NCBI GenBank assembly: GCA_001799695.1
Contig: MGTY01000002.1
Location: 1 to 54,795 of the forward strand
Direction of reading: 5' to 3'
Source of the DNA: Elusimicrobia bacterium GWA2_69_24
Lineage (GTDB): Bacteria > Elusimicrobiota > Elusimicrobia > UBA1565
DNA length: 54,795 nt
Positions 31,671-39,528 of the stretch are shown here, piece after piece. The position numbers and the translations under genes were made by a program. Each line of letters starts with the position of its first letter. The first letter of the stretch is position 1. The notes beneath the pieces were generated by a model. It was not told the DNA's origin, ran no database searches, and saw only the letters and a program-made list of their open reading frames with translations.

Positions 31671-32416
31671 TCCCGGGCCTGCCGGCGGTGCGCGTGCGCG
31701 GATGGTCGGCTTGGGCGCCGGGGCTGTCCGCGCGGGAGGACTGGCTGGCTTTCCTGCGCGCCCCGCACGCCCTCGGTTCCGCGGGCATGCCGGAAGTCAA
31801 GTTCATCGCGCCCATGCAGGCCCGGCGCATGAGCCGGCTCAACCGCATGGCCCTCTGCGCGGGCCACGCCTGCTGCGCGGACGCCGGGGTCCCCGAGGAT
31901 TCGGTGCGCCTCGTCATGGCCTCGCGGCACGGGGACCTCTCGGTCATGGTGCGCCTGCTCAAGGCCCTGGCCGAGAAGGAGACCGTCCTGCCCGCGGATT
32001 TCACCAATTCCGTGCACCACACCGCGGTCGGCTTCTGGGGCATCGCGGTCAAGGACCGGGAGCCGTCGCGGGCCGTGGCCGGGGGAGAGGCGTCCTTCTG
32101 CTACGGCTTCCTCGACGCGGCCGGCCTGCTCGTCCGCGAGCCGGGCCGTCCGGTCCTGCTGGTCATGGCCGACGACACGGTGCCGCCGCCGTTCGATTCC
32201 ATCGCCGGCGGGCCGGGGACGCCGCACTCCGTGGCCCTGCTCCTCGAGAGCGGGGCGGGGCCGGGGTCCTGCCGCCTCGTCCTGGATGAGGGGGGCGCGG
32301 CCCCCGACGGGGGGCTCGGACTCCCCGCGCTCGATTTCCTGCGCTGGCACGCCCTAGGCGCGGCCGGCGACCTCGCGGTATCATCGGGGGGGAGGCTCTG
32401 GCGATGGACGCGCTAG
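31664..32416 (+). CDS. KS-like protein without catalytic triad (chain-length factor type)
   Basis: A 250-aa protein matching the truncated beta-ketoacyl-synthase N-terminal family found in aryl-polyene clusters. Recognisable parts are VRVRGWSAWAPG, MQARRMSRLNRMAL and FTNSVHHTAVGFWGIA. The nucleophile cysteine elbow is replaced and the C-terminal half of a synthase is missing. It is thought to pair with a full synthase and set chain length. ATG 31664 has GGGGAGGGA upstream and overlaps the preceding stop by 7 bases. The larger open frame starting at 30542 is an artefact. Confidence 0.82.
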   Translation: MVVPGLPAVRVRGWSAWAPGLSAREDWLAFLRAPHALGSAGMPEVKFIAPMQARRMSRLNRMALCAGHACCADAGVPEDSVRLVMASRHGDLSVMVRLLKALAEKETVLPADFTNSVHHTAVGFWGIAVKDREPSRAVAGGEASFCYGFLDAAGLLVREPGRPVLLVMADDTVPPPFDSIAGGPGTPHSVALLLESGAGPGSCRLVLDEGGAAPDGGLGLPALDFLRWHALGAAGDLAVSSGGRLWRWTR

Positions 32417-32871
32417 CGGTTCCCGTCGACGCGCGGGAAGTCGTGCCCCACGCGGGCCGCATGGTCCTTCTGCGCAACGTCGTGAGCCACGACGCGCAGG
32501 AGACCGTCTGCGACGTGGCCGTCACCCGGGAGTCCCTGTTCTGCGAGGCGGAGGGCGTCCCCGCCTGGGTCGGCCTGGAATATATGGCCCAAAGCGTGGG
32601 CGCCCATGACGGGATGTCCTCCCGGGAGGGGGGCGGGCGGCCGGGGGTGGGCTTTCTGCTGGGTTCGCGCCGCCTCGACCTCCGGACGGCCCGCTTCGTC
32701 CCGGGCCAGACCCTGCGGGTGTCGGTCCGCCACCTTTGGGGAGAGGGGGAGCTTTTCGTCTTCGCGGGCGAGGTCCGGGACGCCGCCACGGGAGCCGTCC
32801 TGGTCGCCGGCCAGTTGAACCTGTTCCGGCCCGCGGAGATTGGGCGTTTCCTCGAGGAGAGAGACCTTTGA
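32404..32871 (+). CDS. ApeP-like 3-hydroxyacyl-ACP dehydratase
   Basis: A 155-aa hotdog protein: PHAGRMVLLRNVVSHD, WVGLEYMAQSVGAHDGM (helix with catalytic Glu), PGVGFLLGSRRLDL and LNLFRPAE. This is the ApeP/FabZ-like dehydratase of aryl-polyene clusters and works with the hotdog at the end of the 25661 fusion. It starts inside the preceding gene and ends in a TTGA overlap with the ketoreductase. Confidence 0.87.
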   Translation: MDALAVPVDAREVVPHAGRMVLLRNVVSHDAQETVCDVAVTRESLFCEAEGVPAWVGLEYMAQSVGAHDGMSSREGGGRPGVGFLLGSRRLDLRTARFVPGQTLRVSVRHLWGEGELFVFAGEVRDAATGAVLVAGQLNLFRPAEIGRFLEERDL

Positions 32872-33593
32872 AAAGAAGAGTGCTGGTCACGGGCGCGAGC
32901 CGGGGGATCGGGCGCGCCACCGCCCTGCGGCTGGCCGCCGACGGGTTCGAGGTGATCCTCAACTTCAAGAGCAACCGGCCCGCGGCGGATGAGACCCTCG
33001 CGGCCATCGTCAAGGGCGGCGGCTCCGGCAGCCTCCTGCCCTTCGACATCGCGGACCGCGAGGGGACGCGGCGGACGCTGAGCGAGGAGATATCCGCGCG
33101 CGGCGTGTTCTGGGGCGTGGTGTGCAACGCCGGGACCGCGGCCGACAACGCCTTCCCGGCCATGACCGGGGGGGAGTGGGACCGGGTCCTGCGCACGAAC
33201 CTCGACGGCTTCTTCAACGTGCTGTCGCCGCTGGTCATGGAGATGGTCCGCGCCAAGCAGGGCGGCCGCATCGTGTGCATGTCCTCGGTCTCGGGCATCG
33301 CGGGCAACCGCGGCCAGGTGAACTACAGCGCCGCCGAGGCGGGCATCATCGGCGCGGTGAAGGCCCTCTCCAAGGAACTCGGCAAGCGGCAGATCACCGT
33401 CAACGCCGTGGCGCCGGGGCTCATCGACACGGACATGATCAAGGGGCTGCCTCTGGACCTGATCGTGAAGAACATCCCCCTGCACCGCGTGGGGAAGCCG
33501 GAGGAGGTGGCCGCGGTCATCGCTTTCCTCCTGAGCGAAGGGGCGGCGTACGTCACCGGGCAGACGATCTCGGTCAACGGGGGTATGGTCTGA
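32868..33593 (+). CDS. 3-oxoacyl-ACP reductase, FabG-like (ApeQ-like)
   Basis: A 241-aa short-chain dehydrogenase: VTGASRGIGRATAL for NADPH, NAGTAADNAFPAM, catalytic Ser in MSSVSGIAG, YSAAEAGIIGAVKAL with Tyr but Glu-Ala-Gly where the YxxxK lysine is expected, and GLIDTDM. The open frame reaches back to 32736, but TTG 32868 (TTGA overlap, GAGGAGAGAG upstream) starts exactly at the conserved KRRVLVTGAS. The lysine deviation (YSAAEAG instead of YSAAKAG) deserves attention. Confidence 0.88.
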   Translation: MKRRVLVTGASRGIGRATALRLAADGFEVILNFKSNRPAADETLAAIVKGGGSGSLLPFDIADREGTRRTLSEEISARGVFWGVVCNAGTAADNAFPAMTGGEWDRVLRTNLDGFFNVLSPLVMEMVRAKQGGRIVCMSSVSGIAGNRGQVNYSAAEAGIIGAVKALSKELGKRQITVNAVAPGLIDTDMIKGLPLDLIVKNIPLHRVGKPEEVAAVIAFLLSEGAAYVTGQTISVNGGMV

Positions 33594-34822
33594 TGAAGCG
33601 CGTCGTCGTTACCGGGATGGCGGGGCTCTGCCCCTTGGGACAGGATTGGGAGACCGTGCGCGGCAACATCCGCGGGATGAAGTCCGGCATCGTGACGATG
33701 CCGCAGTGGGACGAGGTGGACGGCATGCTGACCCGCCTCGCGGGCCCGGTGCAGGGTTTCTCCGTGCCGGAGCACTATCCCCGCAAAAAGATCCGCACCA
33801 TGGGGCGGGTGGCCCTCCTGGCGGCGCGCTCGACGGAACTCGCCCTCCAGGACGCGGGGCTGCTGGAATCCCCCCAGCTGACCGACGGCACGACCGGGGT
33901 GTCCTTCGGGTCGACCTCCGGCTCGCCGCCCGCCATGGAGGAGTACTGCCGGCTCATCTACATCAACAAGAGCATCAAGGGCGTCTCTCCCGTGACCTAT
34001 ATCCACCTGATGAGCCACACCTGCGCCGCTAACCTCGGGCAGTTCTTCGGGATCAAGGGGCGGGTGGTGACCACCTGCTCCGCCTGCACGGCCGGGAGCC
34101 AGGGCATCGGCTACGCCTACGAGGCGGTGAAGTTCGGCAAACAGGCGATCATGGTGGGCGGCGGCGCCGAGGAACTCCACGTCATCGACGCGGTGGTGTT
34201 CGACATCATGTACGCGACCTCCACCAAGAATTCCGCGCCCCACAGCTCGCCGCGCCCCTTCGACAAGGACCGCGACGGACTGGTGGTGGGGGAAGGGTCG
34301 GGGACGCTCATCCTCGAGGAGCTCGAGCACGCCCGGGCCCGCGGGGCGACGATCCTGGCCGAGCTGGTCGGATTCGGGACCAACTGCGACGGGGTGCACA
34401 TCACCAACCCCGCCACGGAGGGGATGGAGCGGGCCATGCGTCTGGCCCTCGCGGACGCGGGGCTCGACCCCTCGGCCATCGGCTACGTCAACGCGCACGG
34501 CACGGCCACCGAGCTTGGCGACATCGCCGAGAGCCAGGCCACCTATCGGGTCTTCGGGGAGCGCATGCCCGTCAGTTCTCTCAAGAGCTACATGGGGCAC
34601 ACCTTGGGCGCCTGCGGCGCGCTGGAAGCCTGGATCTCCGTGCAGATGCTGCGCGAGGGCTGGATCGCGCCGACGCTCAACCTGGAGAGCGTGGACCCGC
34701 GCTGCGGCAAGCTGGACTACGTCGTGGGCGGCCCCCGCGAGCTCCAGGTCGAGTACATCATGAGCAACAACTTCGCCTTCGGCGGGGTGAACACCTCGCT
34801 GATCTTTAAAAGGTGGCGTTGA
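33593..34822 (+). CDS. Beta-ketoacyl-ACP synthase II-like (ApeR-like)
   Basis: A 409-aa full condensing enzyme: VVTGMAGLCPLG, TTCSACTAGSQG (Cys near 162), VNAHGTATELGD (His near 301) and GHTLGACGALEA (His near 335). The last gene of the tightly coupled run, its ATG overlaps the ketoreductase stop (TGATG). The open frame begins at 33122, but the region before 33593 is the reductase read in another frame. It completes a two-synthase set typical of aryl-polyene systems. Confidence 0.9.
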   Translation: MKRVVVTGMAGLCPLGQDWETVRGNIRGMKSGIVTMPQWDEVDGMLTRLAGPVQGFSVPEHYPRKKIRTMGRVALLAARSTELALQDAGLLESPQLTDGTTGVSFGSTSGSPPAMEEYCRLIYINKSIKGVSPVTYIHLMSHTCAANLGQFFGIKGRVVTTCSACTAGSQGIGYAYEAVKFGKQAIMVGGGAEELHVIDAVVFDIMYATSTKNSAPHSSPRPFDKDRDGLVVGEGSGTLILEELEHARARGATILAELVGFGTNCDGVHITNPATEGMERAMRLALADAGLDPSAIGYVNAHGTATELGDIAESQATYRVFGERMPVSSLKSYMGHTLGACGALEAWISVQMLREGWIAPTLNLESVDPRCGKLDYVVGGPRELQVEYIMSNNFAFGGVNTSLIFKRWR

Positions 34823-34893
34823 GCTCATCCGTTGTGTAGAATCGGAGCGTCAGCGGCGCCTGGACGCAGTTCGGGGCCGCGACAGGGGGTCGG

Positions 34894-35559
34894 ATGAAGT
34901 CCATGCGGGGAATCGGGGCGGTCGTCGTGTTCGTGCTGGCGGCGGTGCTCATGCCGAGCCGGGCCTTCGCCCGGATCAATATGGTGTTCGACGTCATGCC
35001 CGGCAATTTCATCAACAGCCGGGATGTGGACGGATTCAAGACCACCATGTATCCGGGAACCGGCATTTTCACCTATTCGGAGGAGGCCTCGGGGAACCTC
35101 GGCTACATCCCCACGATGAAGGGCGGCGTGGGCATCGAGACCGAGGACGCCTACCTGGACCTGACCGCGGGTTTCGGCGGGTTCGTCAACTCGGCGCTGA
35201 TCGGGACCATGGCATTGGGGGACGCCGCCTTCTACTACAAGGCCGGCCGCAAGCTCTCCTTTGGGCCGCACATGAGCTACGTGCGCGTCGACGCGAAATA
35301 CAATGGGGCTGATGGCTGGGCGGATTCCGACGACGTGCACATCCAGGGGGGCAACGGCGTCATCTACGGCCTCAACTTCCGGCTCGGCAAGACCGTGGCG
35401 TTCCTGGGGTCCTTGGACTACTTGTCCGTGGCTCCGCTGAAGGCGTCGACCCCGGCCCGAACGGGAGGCCGCAACACCACCATCAACACCAGCAAGATCG
35501 ACGTGTCGGGCTGGATGGTGCAGCTGGGCGTGGCGTTCCGGTTCTTCACCGCCCGGTAA
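34894..35559 (+). CDS. Probable outer-membrane beta-barrel protein
   Basis: A 221-aa protein with a signal peptide (RGIGAVVVFVLAAVLMPSRAFA) and alternating-residue strands (GGVGIETEDAYLDLTAGFGG, DAAFYYKAGRKLSFGPHMSY, VIYGLNFRLGKTVAFLGSL), closing with SGWMVQLGVAFRFFTAR. The last residue is not aromatic, though FRFF lies just inside. It follows the polyene genes by 71 bases with a TAGAAT box at 34837-34842. It might be a pore or anchor for the pigment, but no family is recognised. Confidence 0.65.
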   Translation: MKSMRGIGAVVVFVLAAVLMPSRAFARINMVFDVMPGNFINSRDVDGFKTTMYPGTGIFTYSEEASGNLGYIPTMKGGVGIETEDAYLDLTAGFGGFVNSALIGTMALGDAAFYYKAGRKLSFGPHMSYVRVDAKYNGADGWADSDDVHIQGGNGVIYGLNFRLGKTVAFLGSLDYLSVAPLKASTPARTGGRNTTINTSKIDVSGWMVQLGVAFRFFTAR

Positions 35560-35560
35560 C

Positions 35561-35657
35561 TGGATCCCGGCTTGCGCCGGGAAGACGGCAGGGTTTCTCA
35601 GGCGCCGGGCCGCGGCGGGGAGACGGACACCCGCCTCGGCCGGTCGCGTTTCCGACC
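35561..35657 (-). pseudogene. Duplicated 3' end of the radical SAM gene (R1)
   Basis: Bases 35561-35618 are identical to 36075-36132. Further on, 35619-35657 read leftward encode RKRDRPRRVSVSPPRPGA plus stop, nearly the same as the C-terminus of the radical SAM gene ending at 36112. The changes in this tail are mostly synonymous (one Ile/Val difference). Homology stops beyond 35657. So this is an orphan gene end, either a trace of a lost paralogue or the other half of a target duplication around the GIY-YIG cassette. Confidence 0.7.
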
Positions 35658-35743
35658 CATTCCGTCATTCTGGCGAAAGCCGGAATCCAGCTCGCACTGA
35701 CGTCGTCATTCCGGCGAAAGCCGGAATCCAGGAGAAGGCGTGT

Positions 35744-36037
35744 ATGTCTAAGTTGCCCTGCGTCTATATCCTCGCCAGCCGCCGCAACGGTACGCTGTAT
35801 GTGGGCGTGACCTCGGCCTTGGCGAAACGGGTCTGGGAACATAAGAACGATATCGGGGAGGGGTTTACCAAGAAGTATCGCGTGCACATGCTCGTATGGT
35901 TCGAGGCGCATGAGACCATGGAGTCGGCCATCCGGCGGGAGAAAGCCATAAAAGAATGGAAACGAATTTGGAAGGTGGAGCTCATCGAGCGAGGCAACCC
36001 GGGATGGAAAGACCTCTACGAGGAAATATGCCAATGA
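35744..36037 (+). CDS. Small GIY-YIG endonuclease in a repeat-flanked cassette
   Basis: A 97-aa protein consisting of one GIY-YIG domain: CVYILASRRNGTLYVGVTS (VYI/YVG strands with catalytic tyrosines), LAKRVWEHK (Arg), a helix with ESAIRREKAIKEW (Glu, metal binding) and ERGNPGWKDL. It is of the YhbQ/SLX1-like small class, often mislabelled UvrC. GGAGAAGG precedes ATG 35744. Its GC content is lower than that of neighbours, pointing to import. It sits between REP-like palindromes and between two copies of a radical SAM gene end, an arrangement expected of a mobile cassette. Confidence 0.88.
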   Translation: MSKLPCVYILASRRNGTLYVGVTSALAKRVWEHKNDIGEGFTKKYRVHMLVWFEAHETMESAIRREKAIKEWKRIWKVELIERGNPGWKDLYEEICQ

Positions 36038-36111
36038 GTGGATCCCGGCTTGCGCCGGGATGACGGAGGCAGAGTGGATCCCGGCTTGCGCCGGGAAGAC
36101 GGCAGGGTTTC

Positions 36112-37500
36112 TCAGGCGCCGGGCCGCGGCGGACTTACGGAAATCCGCCGCGGCCGGTCGCGTTTGCGGCGGGCCAGGAGCAGCTCCCACAGGGGGCCCA
36201 CGGCGCCGGTCTTGTGCATGGCGGCCACGTGGCTGTCCATGACGTCGGGGGGGAACACGCAGTGCCGCACCCCGGCGAAGGCCTGGGTCAGGGTGCGCTC
36301 CAGCCAGCCGCGTTCGACGGCGGGGGAGAGGTAATAGGCGGGCTCGAGCAGGGGCTGCTCGGCCTGGATGAGCCCTTCCTGGATGGCCAGCCGGGCCAGC
36401 GGCGTGCCGGGCAGGATGCGGATGCCCATGAAGATCATGGCCACGCAGTCCTGGAGGGAGACGAGGTTCGCGATCCCCTCCCGCACGGTGTCCGGCGTCT
36501 CGCCGGGGCCGCCGAACATGAAGAAGTCCGAGGCCGCGACCCCGTGCCGGACGAGCAGGGCGTTGGTCTCCCGGACTTCGGCGAAGGTGAAGCTCTTGCC
36601 CAGCCCGCGCAGGGTCGCATCGCAGGCCGCGTCCGCGCCGAGCTCGGCTCCCGCCAGCCCGGTACGCTGCATCCGCGCGACGACCGCGTCGTCGAGCCCG
36701 CCGGGCTTGAAGTAGGCGGTCCAGGGGATGGCGACCTCCCGGCGCTCCATCTCGGCGATGACCTCGAGATAGGCGCCTTCGTCGTCGTTGAAGACGGAGT
36801 CGACGAAGAACAGGTACCGGGCTCCGTGACGGTCGCGCAGGAGGAGGATGTCGTCCACGACGGCCTGGGGGTCCCGGCGGCGGAGCGCGGAGCCCTCGAG
36901 CAGGGGGTAGGTGCAGTAGAGGCAGTGGTAGGGGCAGCCGCGCTTGGTCTGCACCGAGGCGATGTGTCCGCTCTGCTGGTAGAACGCCAGGATGCGCTCG
37001 TCGTAGAGCGCGGAGCCGATCCGTTTCCCGTCGATCCGGGAGCTCGCGCGGAGGATGGGCTCGGTCGGAAAGACGCCCCGCGCCGCGTCCCCGGCGAACG
37101 CGACCGCCAGGACCTCGCCTTCCCCGACGACGCCGAAGTCGGCCCCGACCTCCTTCAGGATGAGCTCCGGCATCAGCGAGAAGCCGGCTCCGCCGAGCAG
37201 GATGCGCGCGTCCGTGGCCTGCCGGATGCGCGCGACGAGGTCCCGGACGCTGCGGATGTAGTGCTCCTCGCGGAGCAGGTTCACGTTGTCTATGTTCCGG
37301 ATCGAGATGCCCACGAGGCCGGGCTGGAAAGCGCGGACTTCCGCGGCGAGCGCGGCGAGGTCGGAGCCTCGTTCCAGGAGGTCGGCTTGCAGGACCTCGT
37401 GCCCGGCGTCCCGCAGGGCCGCCGCGACCATGCTCGAGCCCAGCGGATAGACCGGATAGGGGGAAAGGGTGACGTTGGACGAGATGAGGAGGACCTTCAC
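36112..37500 (-). CDS. B12-binding-domain radical SAM protein (lipid-biosynthesis type)
   Basis: A 462-aa protein starting at GTG 37500 (VKVLLISSNVTLSPYPVYPL), an N-terminus I associate with radical SAM proteins of lipid biosynthesis. Residues 1-165 form the cobalamin-type domain (GGAGFSLMPEL, VVGEGEVLAV). The barrel carries TKRGCPYHCLYCTYP (CxxxCxxC) near 187. GTG overlaps the upstream stop (GTGA), so it is cotranslated with the gene at 37497. Its last 17 codons are duplicated at 35598-35650. Placement inside the polyene cluster suggests a tailoring methylation or rearrangement, not proven. Confidence 0.85.
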   Translation of the reverse strand: MKVLLISSNVTLSPYPVYPLGSSMVAAALRDAGHEVLQADLLERGSDLAALAAEVRAFQPGLVGISIRNIDNVNLLREEHYIRSVRDLVARIRQATDARILLGGAGFSLMPELILKEVGADFGVVGEGEVLAVAFAGDAARGVFPTEPILRASSRIDGKRIGSALYDERILAFYQQSGHIASVQTKRGCPYHCLYCTYPLLEGSALRRRDPQAVVDDILLLRDRHGARYLFFVDSVFNDDEGAYLEVIAEMERREVAIPWTAYFKPGGLDDAVVARMQRTGLAGAELGADAACDATLRGLGKSFTFAEVRETNALLVRHGVAASDFFMFGGPGETPDTVREGIANLVSLQDCVAMIFMGIRILPGTPLARLAIQEGLIQAEQPLLEPAYYLSPAVERGWLERTLTQAFAGVRHCVFPPDVMDSHVAAMHKTGAVGPLWELLLARRKRDRPRRISVSPPRPGA

Positions 37501-38762
37501 CCGACGGCGCGCTCCGACTTCGCCCAGCCCGCGCCCCGGCTGCGCGGCCGGCGGTAGGCGCCCTCCGCCCGCTCCTTCTGCACGACCTTCATGAAGAGCT
37601 TGGCCATCTGCAGCTTCTGGGTGTTCTGCGGGTAGAAGGCGTCCCAGGCGTAGTAGTACATCTCCTGGAGCTTCTCCGGGGTCATCTGCGCCGGCCGGAA
37701 GACCGGCTCGCCGCAGGTGTAGCGCCGCCAGTCGTTGGTGAGGATGCGGCCCTGGCCCTCGAGCTGGGTGCGCGTCGGGGTATGGGGGAAGGGGGTCATC
37801 ACGGTGAATTCGGCGAGGTCCAGGTCGATCTCCAGCAGGAAATCCACGAGGCGCTTGATGCCGTCCTCGTCGTGGTCGTCCACGCCCAGGAGGATCGTCC
37901 CCTCCACGCCGATGCCGCGCTCCTTGAGCCGCTTGACGCGGTTGCGGATGTGGTCCGAGGTGTCGAAGATGGCTTGATAGACGTACCAGCAGCCGGCCTG
38001 CGCGGCCAGGTCGAGGATCTCGTCGTTGTCCTTGATGGGATGGCTCACCCAGTGCTTCTTGAGGGGGATGAGGGCCTTGAAGAGGTCACGCTCCCACTGG
38101 TCGTCCTGGGCCAGGGAGTTGTCCACGAAGAACAGCCGGTCGTTGTCGATGGAGGCGATCTCCTCGATGACCCGGTCGATGGGCCGGGGGCGGAAGGCGC
38201 GCCCGCCCAGGAACTCGGCGCAGCAGGGGTGGCAGGTGAAGCGGCAGCCGCGGGAGGCGTGGATGAGGTCCACCATCTGCACGCCGCGATAGTTGTACAG
38301 CTCCCGGTGGAGGATGCTGCGCCGCGCGGGACCCACGCTGCGGATGTCGGGGAAATCGTGGAAGTAGTCGTAGACCTTCTTGAGGCGCCCGGCCGCGAGG
38401 TCCGCGAGCACGCCGCCGAACCGGCCCTCGGCCTCGCCCAGGAACACCGAATCCGCGTGCTTCGCGGTCTCCTCGGCGTGCAGCATGGTCCCGATGCCCC
38501 CGAAGATCACGGGCACGCCCTGGGCGCGGAAGCGGTCGGCGATCTCCCAGCCCCGCGGCATCTGGCAGGTCAGCATGCAGGAGATGGCGACGAGGTCGGG
38601 CTTCTCCGCGAAGTCCACGGGCTCCAGGTGTTCGTCGGTGAAGACCAACTCGTGCTCCGGAGGCACGGTGGCGGCGAAGCAGACGGGGCCGTGCGGCGGC
38701 AGGTGGAACTCCGTCTGCCGGTCCAGCTTCGGCCATTTCGGGTAGATCAGTCGGATCTTCAT
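37497..38762 (-). CDS. Second B12-binding-domain radical SAM protein of the pair
   Basis: A 421-aa protein beginning MKIRLIYPKWPKLDRQ. The N-terminal B12-like domain has VAISCMLTCQMPRG, FGGIGTMLHAEE and VFLGEAEGRF. The radical SAM motif is RGCRFTCHPCCAE (CxxxCxxC) near 177, followed by FFVDNSLAQ and GTILLGVDDHDEDG. The frame extends upstream to 39473 across lolA, which is impossible, so ATG 38762 is taken. It is divergent from lolA and coupled to 36112. Function within the polyene pathway is open. Confidence 0.85.
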   Translation of the reverse strand: MKIRLIYPKWPKLDRQTEFHLPPHGPVCFAATVPPEHELVFTDEHLEPVDFAEKPDLVAISCMLTCQMPRGWEIADRFRAQGVPVIFGGIGTMLHAEETAKHADSVFLGEAEGRFGGVLADLAAGRLKKVYDYFHDFPDIRSVGPARRSILHRELYNYRGVQMVDLIHASRGCRFTCHPCCAEFLGGRAFRPRPIDRVIEEIASIDNDRLFFVDNSLAQDDQWERDLFKALIPLKKHWVSHPIKDNDEILDLAAQAGCWYVYQAIFDTSDHIRNRVKRLKERGIGVEGTILLGVDDHDEDGIKRLVDFLLEIDLDLAEFTVMTPFPHTPTRTQLEGQGRILTNDWRRYTCGEPVFRPAQMTPEKLQEMYYYAWDAFYPQNTQKLQMAKLFMKVVQKERAEGAYRRPRSRGAGWAKSERAVG

Positions 38763-38843
38763 GTTCAGCGGTCCGGGGCCGGATATCTTACCCCGAATGT
38801 CAATTTTACCATAATGGGCCCCCGGCTGGTAAGGAGGCGCGGT

Positions 38844-38872
38844 TTGACGGTCGTCGTCGGGTTGTGTACCAT
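38844..38872 (+). promoter_or_regulatory. Promoter of the lolA/exporter operon
   Basis: TTGACG (38844-38849), 17-base spacer, TACCAT (38867-38872), then 8 bases to ATG 38881. Good sigma70 geometry together with almost no leader predicts a leaderless transcript for the transport half of the cluster. Confidence 0.6.
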
Positions 38873-38880
38873 TTAAGTTA

Positions 38881-39528
38881 ATGAGGGCTGTGTTCGCCAT
38901 CCTGTTATTGCTATGTCCAGCCGGGGCGCGGGCCCAGGGGGCGCCGCCCGCGGCGGCGCGGGCCGACGTCCTGGACGACATCAAGACGCAGCTGACGCCG
39001 TTCTCCGCCCTCCGGGGGAGCTTCCGGCAGGTCAAGACCATCAGGATCCTCAAGCGGCCCCTGCGCTCCTCCGGCGAGTTCCTCCTGGCCAAGGACCAGG
39101 GCGCCCTCTGGCGCACCTTGAAGCCCAGCGTCAGCACGGTCAAGGTGACGTCGAGCGAGGTGGCGCAGATCAAGGACGGCAAGGTGGGGTTCCGGATGGG
39201 GGTGGAGGACCAGCCGGCGCTGCGGATGGTCACCAAGGTCCTCTTCGCGATATTCGCCGCCGATGTCGACGAGCTTAAGCGGCATTTCGACATCACGGGC
39301 GAGTCGAAGGCCGGCCGCTGGCAGGCCGAGCTGAAGCCCAAGGAGCCCCTGGTGGCCAAGGTCATCCCCCTGATCCGCATGCGGGGGAGCAAGGTCCTGG
39401 ATGCGATCCAGATCTCGGAAGCCAACGGCGACCTGACCGCGATTGATTTTGCCGGGGTGGAGCTGGACGCCAAACTGCGCGCGGACGAGAGCGCGCTCTT
39501 CGGAGTGGAGAGTCATGCCGCCAACTGA
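38881..39528 (+). CDS. LolA-like periplasmic carrier of the polyene cluster
   Basis: A 215-aa protein with signal peptide (VFAILLLLCPAGARA). The LolA-type fold is suggested by LRGSFRQVKTIRILKRPLRSSG, FLLAKDQGALWRT and KPKEPLVAKVIPLI. Aryl-polyene clusters usually contain such a gene, believed to carry the hydrophobic product across the periplasm with the MMPL exporter. It overlaps the ligase gene by 14 bases. Confidence 0.85.
   Translation: MRAVFAILLLLCPAGARAQGAPPAAARADVLDDIKTQLTPFSALRGSFRQVKTIRILKRPLRSSGEFLLAKDQGALWRTLKPSVSTVKVTSSEVAQIKDGKVGFRMGVEDQPALRMVTKVLFAIFAADVDELKRHFDITGESKAGRWQAELKPKEPLVAKVIPLIRMRGSKVLDAIQISEANGDLTAIDFAGVELDAKLRADESALFGVESHAAN

Larger units (their letters stand above)
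35561..36101. repeat. Five palindromic REP-like units around the GIY-YIG gene
   Basis: Units at 35561-35587, 35663-35690, 35704-35731, 36039-36065 and 36075-36101. Units 2 and 3, upstream of the nuclease gene, share the stem TTCCGGC/GCCGGAA (one with T-G) and a GAAA loop. Units 1, 4 and 5 are in the opposite orientation with stem TCCCGGC/GCCGGGA. Stem changes are compensatory. The nuclease gene stops 1 base before unit 4. The same palindrome core (CCCCGGC/GCCGGGG) recurs in the 47.8-kb and 53.2-kb repeats. Confidence 0.8.

Noticed and set aside
35744-36037. UvrC nucleotide-excision subunit
   Set aside because: Only the GIY-YIG domain is present; UvrC is about 600 aa with further domains.
35663-36101. 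CRISPR array
   Set aside because: The repeats are palindromic, in both orientations, unevenly spaced, and the intervals are a gene or unique flanks rather than spacers of equal length. No cas genes are present.
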